NCBI GenBank assembly: GCA_036839975.1
Contig: DAISVU010000023.1
Coordinates: forward strand, 1-18,504
DNA from: RGIG7111 sp036839975
Lineage (GTDB): Bacteria; Bacillota; Clostridia; Peptostreptococcales; Anaerovoracaceae
Direction of reading: 5' to 3'
Length of the DNA stretch: 18,504 bases
Positions within the stretch are counted from its first letter, which is position 1. Every line of letters begins with the position of its first letter. The notes under the pieces are model-generated. The model searched no databases. It saw only the letters and a list, made by a program, of their open reading frames with translations, and had not been told where the DNA came from. A program made the translations under genes and the position numbers. This document shows positions 6,803 through 15,171 of this stretch, piece by piece.

Positions 6803-6861
6803 TATTTACATTTTCCATTATATGTTAAATGTAAATAAATGTCAATCATTTATTTACATTT
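6803..6861. promoter_or_regulatory. Three alternating 11-bp operator-like boxes at 24-bp spacing
   Basis: TATTTACATTT occurs at 6803-6813 and 6851-6861, and its exact reverse complement AAATGTAAATA occurs at 6827-6837. The start-to-start spacing is 24 bp both times, with 13-bp gaps. The right-hand pair extends to a perfect 15-bp inverted repeat with a 5-base centre (6827-6861). The -10 hexamer of the yraN promoter lies centrally in the first gap and the -35 hexamer in the second. This is the geometry expected for a dimeric repressor blocking RNA polymerase. I do not recognise the regulator; it does not match CIRCE, Rex, CcpA, LexA or Fur-type sites. Confidence 0.7.
6817..6845 (-). promoter_or_regulatory. 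Perfect-consensus sigma-A promoter of the yraN-yifB-dprA cluster
   Basis: The minus strand reads TTGACA (6840-6845), a 17-bp spacer and TATAAT (6817-6822), with no deviation from consensus. Transcription would start near 6810 and run toward yraN, with a leader of about 180 bases. Such a strong core promoter in front of low-demand DNA-processing genes fits control by repression through the overlapping boxes. Confidence 0.85.
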
Positions 6862-6871
6862 CGGGTATCAC

Positions 6872-7705
6872 TCATACTTCCTCGTAAAAAACGAATTTAC
6901 GTACTGCTTCTGCAACGCCATCTTCATCATTTGTGCCTGTTATATAGTAGGCGATTTTTTTAACAGGAGGCTTTGCATTCCCCACCGCAACAGGTATACC
7001 TGCCTGATTAAGCATATCGCAGTCATTCGGACTGTCCCCACATGCCATCACCTCTTTTTTCGTGATACCGAGCATAGTCCCCAGTTCAGCCAAAGCGCTT
7101 GCCTTGCTTGTTGTTGCTCCTCCTATCTCCCAGTTGTTTTCAAGAGATGATGTGACGGTTGCATTTTTCAATGTGCACAGAATAGGGTACCATTCAGATT
7201 TTGCCGCCTGACTTATGAAAAATATATTTATATTCTCAATGTCATTTTTATTTTCAAGCATGAACGCCATCAGCCCATCGACAGGATTTCGTGTGTTTTT
7301 TACATATTCTCTGTGCCTGTAAGTGATTTCCCCTGTCATGATATCATCATATATGTGCTTTTCTATGTAAGCATATCCGTCTACAAATATCTCTATTATA
7401 TGCGGGCAAGTTCGCAGTATTTTTTCAGAGTCTTCCACAAGTTCAGGTGCAAGGCAGTTGCTGTATACGGTGTTTCCGTTTCTCAGATCCTGGATCTTTG
7501 CGCCATTTGATGTGATAACATATTGCATCTTCGGCAAGTTCAAGACTTCTTCCGGAAGTGACGAGATACATCGTCCCGTCGCTATGACAACATATACGCC
7601 CTCCTCTATTGCCCTGGTAAGTGCATGCTTATTACCTTCAGATAAATGTCCCTTGCTGTTTAATGTCGTTCCATCAAGATCAAGTGCTATCAATTTTACT
7701 GTCAT
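6872..7705 (-). CDS. Cof-type HAD-IIB family phosphatase
   Basis: The product is a cytoplasmic haloacid-dehalogenase-like hydrolase of the Cof/YidA group, which dephosphorylate sugar phosphates, nucleotides or flavin precursors. The real substrate cannot be deduced. HAD motif I is DLDGT (D9 nucleophile, D11). Motif II is the Thr of IATGR (about 43). The motif III Lys is probably in TSKASAL, and motif IV is GDSPND near the end. The large C2B cap lies between motifs II and III. The length of 277 residues is typical. I start at the ATG at 7705, where the family begins (MTVKLIALDLDG), with GGGAG seven bases upstream. An in-frame ATG at 7738 also has a fair GGAG site and would add 11 residues. Confidence 0.93.
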   Translation of the reverse strand: MTVKLIALDLDGTTLNSKGHLSEGNKHALTRAIEEGVYVVIATGRCISSLPEEVLNLPKMQYVITSNGAKIQDLRNGNTVYSNCLAPELVEDSEKILRTCPHIIEIFVDGYAYIEKHIYDDIMTGEITYRHREYVKNTRNPVDGLMAFMLENKNDIENINIFFISQAAKSEWYPILCTLKNATVTSSLENNWEIGGATTSKASALAELGTMLGITKKEVMACGDSPNDCDMLNQAGIPVAVGNAKPPVKKIAYYITGTNDEDGVAEAVRKFVFYEEV

Positions 7706-7840
7706 CTGTTTTCTCCCGCCATAATCATAACCGATCATACTTTGCTCCGTTTTTTTTACTACATATATATAATGATACAGGTTTCAAAACGTCATATACA
7801 AACACTTTAAGCCCATTAATTTCATATATGTCTTAAAGCT

Positions 7841-8491
7841 TCATATTTCGTCTCCCGTACTGCGTATTATATTCCTGTGTCCATCTCTTTCTGCCGGCAA
7901 TTCCCTTATCATTTCAAGAAACTCATGGTTTATTTCACGTACCCGTTTCATCGAACTCGGGTCACCATGTCCCGGATATATAATGATCTCGTTCCCCCAT
8001 TTATTTACAACATTCAAAAGACTGCTGCGCATATCTTCTGTCGAACCGCCCGGCAGATCCATTCTCCCTATATCAATATCGAATATCGTGTCACCCGTAA
8101 AGGCGATCCCGCTCTTTTCCGAATAAAAACAAACACTTCCCCCGGTGTGTCCCGGTGTTGAAAGCACCTTTATTTTCTCACCTGCAAGGTCAAGTGTCTG
8201 CCCATCTTCCAGGTTTCCATCTATTTTAAACCTATAATTGTGGACATCGGCTATATTAAGATATACAGGGCACGGTATCAGCTCCTGCAGTTTCTTTACT
8301 CCTCCGAAATGATCTATATGCCCGTGTGTCAAAATTATCGCTTTAAGCTGAAGGCCTTCCTGTCTTATGAACTTTGCTATTTTTTCATGATCGCTGCCAG
8401 GATCGATCACATAGCATTCTCTGCTGTATCTCTGATATATTATATAGCAGTTCGCTTCTAACATTCCAACTATGAATCTTTTTATCTGCAT
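7841..8491 (-). CDS. Metallo-beta-lactamase fold hydrolase, glyoxalase II-like
   Basis: This 216-residue MBL-fold hydrolase resembles small bacterial hydroxyacylglutathione-hydrolase-like (GloB/YcbL) proteins. The dinuclear metal site is intact: THGHIDH (55-61), H115 in PGHTGGS, D134 in FTGDT and H175 in YPGHGD. Clostridia usually lack glutathione, so the thioester substrate is unknown; this point is inference. The start is the ATG at 8491, with AGGAAGG seven bases upstream. A TTG 33 bases earlier would only add a non-conserved extension. The stop is about 135 bases before the HAD gene on the same strand. A 7-bp inverted repeat (CTTTAAG/CTTAAAG) follows the stop but has no T-run. Confidence 0.92.
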   Translation of the reverse strand: MQIKRFIVGMLEANCYIIYQRYSRECYVIDPGSDHEKIAKFIRQEGLQLKAIILTHGHIDHFGGVKKLQELIPCPVYLNIADVHNYRFKIDGNLEDGQTLDLAGEKIKVLSTPGHTGGSVCFYSEKSGIAFTGDTIFDIDIGRMDLPGGSTEDMRSSLLNVVNKWGNEIIIYPGHGDPSSMKRVREINHEFLEMIRELPAERDGHRNIIRSTGDEI

Positions 8492-8610
8492 TTTCAAACC
8501 TTCCTGGTATTCAAACCTTGTCAATTTACATAAGGTAAAAACCTCTTTATATGCATAGGTTCAGTACTATGAGTTTAACGCTCAAACACTTGAATCAACA
8601 TATTTAAATT

Positions 8611-8639
8611 ATTTTATTTCATTTGAACTGAAGTTGCAA
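8611..8639 (-). promoter_or_regulatory. Candidate promoter for the MBL hydrolase
   Basis: On the minus strand TTGCAA (8634-8639) lies 17 bp from TAAAAT (8611-8616), giving a leader of about 110 bases before the ATG at 8491. It lies within the divergent region shared with trkA. The leader contains ATTTACAT (8524-8531), an 8-base match to the core of the yraN boxes. Confidence 0.45.
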
Positions 8640-8671
8640 TTGCTAATTGTCAAAGTCGTGTCAAATACCTG

Positions 8672-8699
8672 TTGATTAAGTTCTGAATAGTGGTAAAAT
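8672..8699 (+). promoter_or_regulatory. trkA operon promoter
   Basis: TTGATT (8672-8677) lies 16 bp from TAAAAT (8694-8699), which carries an extended TGG before it (TGGTAAAAT). The transcription start would be about 25 bases before the trkA ATG, leaving no room for a leader riboswitch. Confidence 0.65.
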
Positions 8700-8729
8700 G
8701 ATTATGCCGATCGCGGAGGTGCATAAAAC

Positions 8730-10106
8730 ATGAAAATAGCAATAATAGGTGCCGGCAAGCTCGGGCGCAATGTGGCTGATGCATTGCTTGGCGGCAACCA
8801 TTCATTGACAATTATCGACAATAATGACGAAGTGCTTGAAAAACTTGCATATCAAATGGATGTCATGACTGTAAATAATAATGCAAAGGATATCCGTGTT
8901 TTAAAACAGATAGATATCAATACTTTTGATTATCTTCTTGCATCTACAGGTAATGATGAACAGAATATCCTCATATCCAGCTTTGCAAAAAAACTTGGCT
9001 GCTCAAAAGTCATTGCGATTGTGCGTGACCCTGAGCATATGAATCAGCTTGAATTCATCAAAGAGACAATGAACATCGATTTCATAGTAAATCCCGATCT
9101 TTCCATCGCCCTTGAGACATACAAATATCTGGTTGAAAAATATACTTTAAGCAACGGCATATTTACCAGCAGAAAAGTATCATTTGTGGAATTTGCCGCA
9201 AAGAGGATCAAAGCTCTAATAGGTCTCCCAATCCCTGAATTCAACACTGTTTTGAGTAATATGATAGTAGTCGCAATATCACGCTATGGCAAAGTTATCA
9301 TCCCGCATGGCGACACCACAATACACAAAGATGATATACTATACGTTGTCGGATTGACCGACCCTATACTTGAACTTAATGACAAAGTACACGATCAAAC
9401 CGGCAAATACACCAACATACAAAAAGTTATGATAATGGGCGGAGGAAAAGTCGGTCTTTACCTTGCAAATAAGCTTGAAGAATACGGTGTCGCTGTAAAA
9501 ATAATAGAAAGAAATATCGAAAGATGTTACTATCTTTCAGCGCATCTCCGAGATGCAATGATACTTAACGGTGACGCAACAGATCTTAACCTGCTTGAAG
9601 AAGAAAATCTTGATATGATGGATGCTGTAATAGCCTGCACAGGTTATGATGAGGAAAATCTGCTGCTCGCTCTTACTGCCAAAAAACGCGGTATTGAAGA
9701 TGTTATAGCCAAGGTCAGCAGGCCGAGTTATTCAGATCTCATTGAGACCATGGGAGTCGATATGACACTCAATCCTATAGATATATCGGCAAGTAACATA
9801 CTGCGTTTCATACAGGGTTCAAAACGCGTTATATCATCAGTACTCGTACAGGGTCAGGCAGAGATAATTGAAATCATCGCCGATCCCCATATGCCGCTGG
9901 TAAACAGAAAGCTTTTTTCTTTAACGCTGCCTGCAGGTATGATAATAGCCGCTATACATAGAGGCTCTGAAGCCATTATACCAAATGGTGAAACTGTCAT
10001 AAAAGAAGGCGATAGAGTCATAATACTGAGTTTGCTTTCAGAAATAAAAAATATAGAAAAACTTATACGTACTAATTCTAGACTAGGTTTTCCTAACAAG
10101 AGGTAA
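8730..10106 (+). CDS. trkA: Trk K+ uptake system NAD-binding subunit TrkA
   Basis: TrkA is the cytoplasmic gating ring of the Trk potassium transporter and binds NAD(H) and often ATP. The 458-residue protein has the full duplicated layout RCK_N-RCK_C-RCK_N-RCK_C. The first Rossmann unit has GAGKLG (7-12) and the ribose-binding acidic D30. The second has GGGKVG (237-242) and E260. RCK_C regions follow at about 140-220 and 370-450. The ATG at 8730 has GCGGAGGTG eight bases upstream. The stop is eight bases before the first trkH, and the trkH ribosome-binding site overlaps the trkA end, so the two are translationally coupled. Confidence 0.95.
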   Translation: MKIAIIGAGKLGRNVADALLGGNHSLTIIDNNDEVLEKLAYQMDVMTVNNNAKDIRVLKQIDINTFDYLLASTGNDEQNILISSFAKKLGCSKVIAIVRDPEHMNQLEFIKETMNIDFIVNPDLSIALETYKYLVEKYTLSNGIFTSRKVSFVEFAAKRIKALIGLPIPEFNTVLSNMIVVAISRYGKVIIPHGDTTIHKDDILYVVGLTDPILELNDKVHDQTGKYTNIQKVMIMGGGKVGLYLANKLEEYGVAVKIIERNIERCYYLSAHLRDAMILNGDATDLNLLEEENLDMMDAVIACTGYDEENLLLALTAKKRGIEDVIAKVSRPSYSDLIETMGVDMTLNPIDISASNILRFIQGSKRVISSVLVQGQAEIIEIIADPHMPLVNRKLFSLTLPAGMIIAAIHRGSEAIIPNGETVIKEGDRVIILSLLSEIKNIEKLIRTNSRLGFPNKR

Positions 10107-10114
10107 TACTATCA

Positions 10115-11578
10115 ATGGGACTCAATCATAAAGCAATAGTCAAAATATTCAGCATTGCCTGCAGGATAATAGGATTATCAATGATCCCATCACTGATCGT
10201 CGCATTCATTTATGGCGAATCGAAAGCGGCGATTTCTTTTATTGCATCAATCGGCATTGCTGTCCTTATAAGCCTGCCTCTCTCATATATATCACGTAAA
10301 GCAGATCTCAGGCTTTTTATGAGAGACGGTTTTTTGATAGTAACAATGACATGGATAATCTCAGGTCTCATCGGCGCACTGCCGTTTATAGTTTCCGGGA
10401 GCATAACAGATCCATTCAAAGCATTTTTCGAAGCCTGCTCCGGGTTTTCCACTACAGGCTCATCAATAATTGACAATGTTGAAATACTCCCAAAGAGCAT
10501 ACTGTTCTGGCGTTCGTTCACGCACTGGATCGGAGGTATGGGTATAGTCGTGTTTGCCATAGCTCTGCTCCCCTCACTCGGTCTTAATGGGCAAACAATA
10601 GCCGGTGTTGAAACACCCGGGCCTACGCTTGATAAAATTTCTCCCAAGATGAGTGATACTGCGAAATCGCTGTACCTTACTTATTCAATATTTACCGTTG
10701 TCCAGATAGTGCTTCTTTATCTGGGCGGCATGAATTTATTCGACTCATGTGTGCATTCATTCGGGTCAATGGGTACAGGCAGATTTTCCGACTATAATTT
10801 AAGCATAGGACATTTTCACAATGCTTATATCGATACGATCATTATAATTTTCATGCTTCTTTCAGGTGCAAGCTTCAACCTGCACTTCAAGGCAATAAAA
10901 TACGGACCCAAAGTCTATACAAAAGATATTGAATTGAGGACATACCTTTTTATATTCCTGATAGCATCACTCATCATAATGATAGATCTGAAAGTCTCCG
11001 GCACATACAGCTCCCTTACTGAAGCTGCAGATAAAGTATCGTTTCAAGTGACATCTATATTGACTACAACAGGCTATAACAACGCAAATTACGATCTTTG
11101 GCCGAGTCTAAGCAAGATGGTTCTTTTCCTTCTTATGTTCATAGGCGGCTGCTCATGTTCCACAGGCGGCGGAGTTAAAGTAATACGAATAATAATACTG
11201 ATTCAATATATAAGACGAGGAATAGCTCTGAGACTTCACCCAAATGCTGTTGTTGAAGTTAAAATAAACGGAAGAAAAGTACAATCCGAAACTATAGGTG
11301 CGATAATGACACATGTGTTTCTGTTTTCAATAGTTGCGGCTGCCGGCACGCTGCTCGTATCTTTTGACAACCTGGACATTGTTACATCATTCACTTCTGT
11401 ACTTTCAGCCATAGGAAATATAGGTCCCGCCTTTTGTCGTGCAGGTCCGATGTCCAACTACAGCGTTTTTTCTGATTTCTCACTTACAGTCCTGTCATTT
11501 CTGATGGTTGCGGGAAGACTTGAATTGGTTACATTTTTCGTGCTGTTCACACCACGGTTCTGGGATCCTCATCACTGA
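10115..11578 (+). CDS. trkH: Trk K+ channel subunit TrkH (first copy)
   Basis: The 487-residue integral membrane protein belongs to the TrkH/KtrB superfamily, with four membrane-pore-membrane repeats plus two extra N-terminal helices. The selectivity-filter loops are STTGSS (112-117), MGTGRF (219-224), TTTGYN (317-322) and GNIGP (434-438), so all four filter glycines (115, 222, 320, 437) are present. The second loop has Arg where STGG is usual. The Gly/Ser-rich intramembrane gate loop is GGCSCSTGGGVK (344-355). It forms the K+ pore gated by TrkA. The ATG follows an AAGAGGT site at rather long spacing, and the gene is followed after 95 bases by a second trkH. Confidence 0.95.
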   Translation: MGLNHKAIVKIFSIACRIIGLSMIPSLIVAFIYGESKAAISFIASIGIAVLISLPLSYISRKADLRLFMRDGFLIVTMTWIISGLIGALPFIVSGSITDPFKAFFEACSGFSTTGSSIIDNVEILPKSILFWRSFTHWIGGMGIVVFAIALLPSLGLNGQTIAGVETPGPTLDKISPKMSDTAKSLYLTYSIFTVVQIVLLYLGGMNLFDSCVHSFGSMGTGRFSDYNLSIGHFHNAYIDTIIIIFMLLSGASFNLHFKAIKYGPKVYTKDIELRTYLFIFLIASLIIMIDLKVSGTYSSLTEAADKVSFQVTSILTTTGYNNANYDLWPSLSKMVLFLLMFIGGCSCSTGGGVKVIRIIILIQYIRRGIALRLHPNAVVEVKINGRKVQSETIGAIMTHVFLFSIVAAAGTLLVSFDNLDIVTSFTSVLSAIGNIGPAFCRAGPMSNYSVFSDFSLTVLSFLMVAGRLELVTFFVLFTPRFWDPHH

Positions 11579-11619
11579 TGATATCAGCTGTCGGACACTA
11601 TGATAAAACAGCCAATGCA

Positions 11620-11639
11620 AACTTAATATCATTTAAGTT
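11620..11639. repeat. Inverted repeat between the two trkH genes
   Basis: AACTTAA-TATCAT-TTAAGTT is a perfect 7-bp inverted repeat with a 6-base centre in the 95-base gap. A further CTTACTTAAG follows at 11650-11659, so alternative weak pairings exist. There is no T-run, so it is not a terminator. It may be an operator or an mRNA processing structure. Confidence 0.35.
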
Positions 11640-11673
11640 AATAACCGCTTACTTAAGCTAAAGGAAAAGGCTC

Positions 11674-13143
11674 ATGCTTGCAAGAGTCATAAACTACAAA
11701 GCAATAGCCAAACTGATGGGGATGATACTTATTATCATCGGTCTTTCCATGATCCCATCCTATGTCTGTGCAACTTATTATCATGAGTCGAAAGTCGCAC
11801 GCGGACTTTTCATCTCCATGGTAATTATCCTCGCAGTCGGTTTTATATTATTTGCCGCGATGAAACTTGCACCAACTATATTCAGAGCGCGCGAAGGATA
11901 TCTTGCCGTTGCACTATGCTGGCTAATAGCCTCTCTGTTCGGAACTATGCCATTTTTGTTTACGGGTACGACACATTCCTTTGTTGATGCGCTATTTGAA
12001 TCAACAGCCGGCTTTACCACAACAGGATGTACAGTAATAGATGTTAGCGCCTTTTCCAAAGGTACACTTCTATGGAAAGCCACATCCAACTGGCTCGGCG
12101 GAATGGGGATACTGATATTTGTCATCTCTGTATTTCCAGCACTCGGCATAAATGGTCAAGTTATAGCAAAGCTTGAAACACCTACTCCTGTGCTTGAAAA
12201 AGCGACCATAAGAATGACCGATACAGCAAAAGTTCTGTACTCCATATACATCTGTTTTTCTCTTTTGGAATTTGTCGTTCTCAACTTCGGCAGCAGAATG
12301 ACAACACTCGATGCACTCATAAACACCTTGAGCAGCATAAGTACTGCCGGCATATTCATCCGGCCGGGTGGTCTTGCATACTACGGAAGCTGCTATGTAA
12401 ATACTGTGATTTGCGTATTTTCTCTTCTGGGTTCTGTTAATTTTATACTTTACTTTTATCTCATACGCGGCAACTGGAAGTTGTTGATAAAAGATCTTGA
12501 ACTCAAAACTTTCGCAAAGATAATAATCTCTGCTATAGTGCTCTGCACGCTAACACTGACATTTATTTCAGACTTCTCATTTTCTGAATCAATCAAATTG
12601 AGCGCTGTGCAGTGTATCAGTGTAATGACAACTTCCGGATTTACAATCACCGATATAAGTTGGCCTTCAACCTGTCTGATGGTATTTTTCATACTGATGT
12701 TCATAGGCGGATGTTCTGCATCTACAAGCGGTTCACTAAAGGTAATCAGGGTTATCATAATGTGCAAATACATAAAACGCGGTCTTTACAGAAAACTTCA
12801 CCCGCGTGCAATTACCTCTATGAACTTCAAGAATGAACCGGTCCCAAGAAAAGTAAAATCTAATATTTCAGTATTTATAATTGCTTTCTTCGGCACATTC
12901 CTTTTAGGATGCTTTATACTGTCATTTCAGGGACTAGAGCTAATAAAGACGTGCAGTTCCGTTATAAGTCTTATGTCAAACACAGGCCTGTCGTTTAATA
13001 ATGCCGGCGTTACCTCTAATGATTTTACTATGTACTCGCCTGCGATAAAAATTTTTTTAAGCATTCTTATGATGGTCGGAAGACTTGAATTATTCACTAT
13101 CATTATTTTGTTTACACGCTCATTTTGGAACAGAAAAAACTGA
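11674..13143 (+). CDS. trkH: Trk K+ channel subunit TrkH (second, divergent copy)
   Basis: This 489-residue paralogue of the preceding gene has the same membrane layout and near-identical opening motifs (GLSMIPS, GGMGI, ETPTPVLEK). The filter loops are TTTGCT (115-120), STAGIF (223-228), TTSGFT (319-324) and SNTGLS (435-440). In the second loop the expected filter Gly (STGG) is Ala225, an unusual change that could alter selectivity or conductance. The gate loop is also altered, to GGCSASTSGSLK. The ATG is preceded by AAAGGAAAAGG. It is probably co-transcribed with trkA and the first trkH. It ends 48 bases before the stop of rnr on the other strand, with no clear terminator between. Confidence 0.93.
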   Translation: MLARVINYKAIAKLMGMILIIIGLSMIPSYVCATYYHESKVARGLFISMVIILAVGFILFAAMKLAPTIFRAREGYLAVALCWLIASLFGTMPFLFTGTTHSFVDALFESTAGFTTTGCTVIDVSAFSKGTLLWKATSNWLGGMGILIFVISVFPALGINGQVIAKLETPTPVLEKATIRMTDTAKVLYSIYICFSLLEFVVLNFGSRMTTLDALINTLSSISTAGIFIRPGGLAYYGSCYVNTVICVFSLLGSVNFILYFYLIRGNWKLLIKDLELKTFAKIIISAIVLCTLTLTFISDFSFSESIKLSAVQCISVMTTSGFTITDISWPSTCLMVFFILMFIGGCSASTSGSLKVIRVIIMCKYIKRGLYRKLHPRAITSMNFKNEPVPRKVKSNISVFIIAFFGTFLLGCFILSFQGLELIKTCSSVISLMSNTGLSFNNAGVTSNDFTMYSPAIKIFLSILMMVGRLELFTIIILFTRSFWNRKN

Positions 13144-13191
13144 AAATTCTAATTATGCACATCTTTCATCACACACGTTATACATTATAAT

Positions 13192-15171
13192 TCACGCATT
13201 GCTTACAAGCATAAAATCTATCTCTCTCATCTCAGGATCTGCCGCCATGACCTTAATAGTCACCGTGTCTCCAGGCATGTAAGTCTTTCCTGTGCGTCTG
13301 CCTTTTATACAATAATGTTCTGCATCAAAATCGTAATAATCATCTCTAATATCATTCAGTCTGACAAGACCTTCAACAGTGTTTTTGATCTGCACATAAA
13401 TTCCAAATCCCGTCACACCGCTTATTACCCCCTCAAACTCTTCGCCTATATGATATGTCATGTACTCAGCCTTTTTGTATTTTTCAACATCGCGTTCGAG
13501 TTCAACTGATACAACTTCATTTACTGATGACGCATCTGCTGCAGCTTCGGTCTTCCTCCTGAAATTTTTGATATCCTTTGTATTCATATTACCTTTGAGC
13601 ACTCGCTTTATTATGCGATGTATAATCAAATCCGGATACCTTCGTATAGGTGATGTGAAATGACAGTAATACTTATATGATAATCCAAAGTGCCCCTTGC
13701 ATTCTGTACCGTAATACGCTTTCTGCATGCTTCGCAGCACTACTGAATTTACGACTCTCTCATATGAGTGTCCTGCCGCACGGTTCAAAACATTACTGAG
13801 AGTAACTGGATGTATATTTATAGGCGATCCTTTGATACTGATGCCGAGGCCGTTCAAAAATGTCTTCAATTCCCACATCTTATCAGGTGTCGGCTTTTCA
13901 TGTATCCTATATATTAATGGAACACGCATCCGGAAAAAATGTTCTGCTACAGTCTGATTTGCCATAAGCATAAACTCCTCGATCAACCTGTTTCCGCTGC
14001 AGCGTTCTGCCACACCGATATCTACTGGTCTGCCCTTGCGGTCAAGCTGTATCTGAGCCTCTTCTATATCGAAATCAAGACTTCCTGCCGCATATCGGTT
14101 TTTTCGCAATATTTCTGCAAGCTTTGCCATAAGAAGGATATCGTCCGATACCGCCGATCCGAATTCCTCATAAAAAGTGCTGTAAGCTTCATTCTTATCT
14201 GCCGCACCGTCTATAAGTCTGGATACCTTGCTATATGTCAGACGCGCCTTGGATCTTATAATACTTTCATAGATATCGTGCGTTACAACTCTGCCTTCAG
14301 GCGTTATTTCCATATCTACCGAAAGCGTCAGCCTGTCCACATCCGGATTGATACTGCATATGCCGTTTGATAGACTTTCAGGCAGCATAGGCAACACCTG
14401 ATCCAAAAAATAGATGCTGCATCCGCGCTTTAAAGCTTCTCGGTCAAGCGGACCCGACTCTGCCACGTAGTGACTTACATCTGCTATATGAACACCCAAT
14501 AAATAATTTCCTTCTTGAGTCATCGATATGCTCACCGCATCATCAAAATCCTTCGAATCATTGCCATCTATCGTAAAGATATTCTTATCTCTAAGGTCAT
14601 GTCGCCCTTCCAAATCCTTTGGCACTATTCCTCTTTCCGCCACAGTTTTTGCCGCTGCAGTGACACGGATTGGAAAAGTCATAGAAAGACCTCTCACGCG
14701 TATCATCGCTTTGATATCACCACCGACCTGTCCTCGCCTTGAGATTACTTCTATTATCTTTCCTTCCGCACTGTTTTCATCATCCGGATATCTGGTAATC
14801 TTTGCAACTACTTTATCCCCGCGCTGTGCACCGCTGAAATCTTTTTTCCTTATGAATATATCTTCATTTAAGATTTTCCCTTCCGGAACTACAAAGCCAA
14901 ATTTCTTACTCTTTATGAATGTACCGACTACTTCAGTATAAGCACGTTCAAGCACTTTTATAACGATACCTTCAGGTGACTTTCTCCAGTAATGCCGAGG
15001 GATCAGATCGACCTGTACAAAATCTCCGTCCATAGCACCGCCCATATTGTATTTCGATATGAAAACATCGTTTTCTATCCTATCGTTATCAATTATGACA
15101 AAGCCAAATCCCTTACTGTACTTTTTCATCCTTCCCACTACTACATTGTCTTTCCTTTTAGTCATTTTCAT
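13192..15171 (-). CDS. rnr: Ribonuclease R (RNB family exoribonuclease)
   Basis: RNase R degrades structured RNA 3' to 5' in rRNA quality control and trans-translation. Two cold-shock domains are visible (VVGRMKKYSKGFGFV and VVGTFIKSKKFGFVV, within about the first 110 residues). The RNB domain with IDGNDSKDFDDA follows, giving catalytic Asp at 202, 208, 210 and 211, then a C-terminal S1 domain. From the ATG at 15171 (AAGG six bases upstream) the protein has 659 residues. It starts directly at the first cold-shock domain, without the N-terminal helix-turn-helix, and ends soon after S1 without a basic tail, so it is shorter than typical 700-800 residue RNase R. It overlaps the end of the CpXC gene by 14 bases, which suggests coupling. 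Longer in-frame starts lack a good site. Confidence 0.94.
   Translation of the reverse strand: MKMTKRKDNVVVGRMKKYSKGFGFVIIDNDRIENDVFISKYNMGGAMDGDFVQVDLIPRHYWRKSPEGIVIKVLERAYTEVVGTFIKSKKFGFVVPEGKILNEDIFIRKKDFSGAQRGDKVVAKITRYPDDENSAEGKIIEVISRRGQVGGDIKAMIRVRGLSMTFPIRVTAAAKTVAERGIVPKDLEGRHDLRDKNIFTIDGNDSKDFDDAVSISMTQEGNYLLGVHIADVSHYVAESGPLDREALKRGCSIYFLDQVLPMLPESLSNGICSINPDVDRLTLSVDMEITPEGRVVTHDIYESIIRSKARLTYSKVSRLIDGAADKNEAYSTFYEEFGSAVSDDILLMAKLAEILRKNRYAAGSLDFDIEEAQIQLDRKGRPVDIGVAERCSGNRLIEEFMLMANQTVAEHFFRMRVPLIYRIHEKPTPDKMWELKTFLNGLGISIKGSPINIHPVTLSNVLNRAAGHSYERVVNSVVLRSMQKAYYGTECKGHFGLSYKYYCHFTSPIRRYPDLIIHRIIKRVLKGNMNTKDIKNFRRKTEAAADASSVNEVVSVELERDVEKYKKAEYMTYHIGEEFEGVISGVTGFGIYVQIKNTVEGLVRLNDIRDDYYDFDAEHYCIKGRRTGKTYMPGDTVTIKVMAADPEMREIDFMLVSNA

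Noticed and set aside
6827..6861. 15-bp inverted repeat read as a terminator for the HAD gene
   Set aside because: The stem is nearly all A-T, no T-run follows, and it coincides with promoter hexamers, so an operator reading is better.
8525..8729. Possible c-di-AMP (ydaO-type) riboswitch before the Trk operon
   Set aside because: The promoter at 8672-8699 leaves only about 25 bases of leader, and no ydaO-like conserved elements are visible.
13939..14941. Several plus-strand frames opposite rnr
   Set aside because: They are shadows of the conserved RNase R gene, with no homology-like motifs or start signals.
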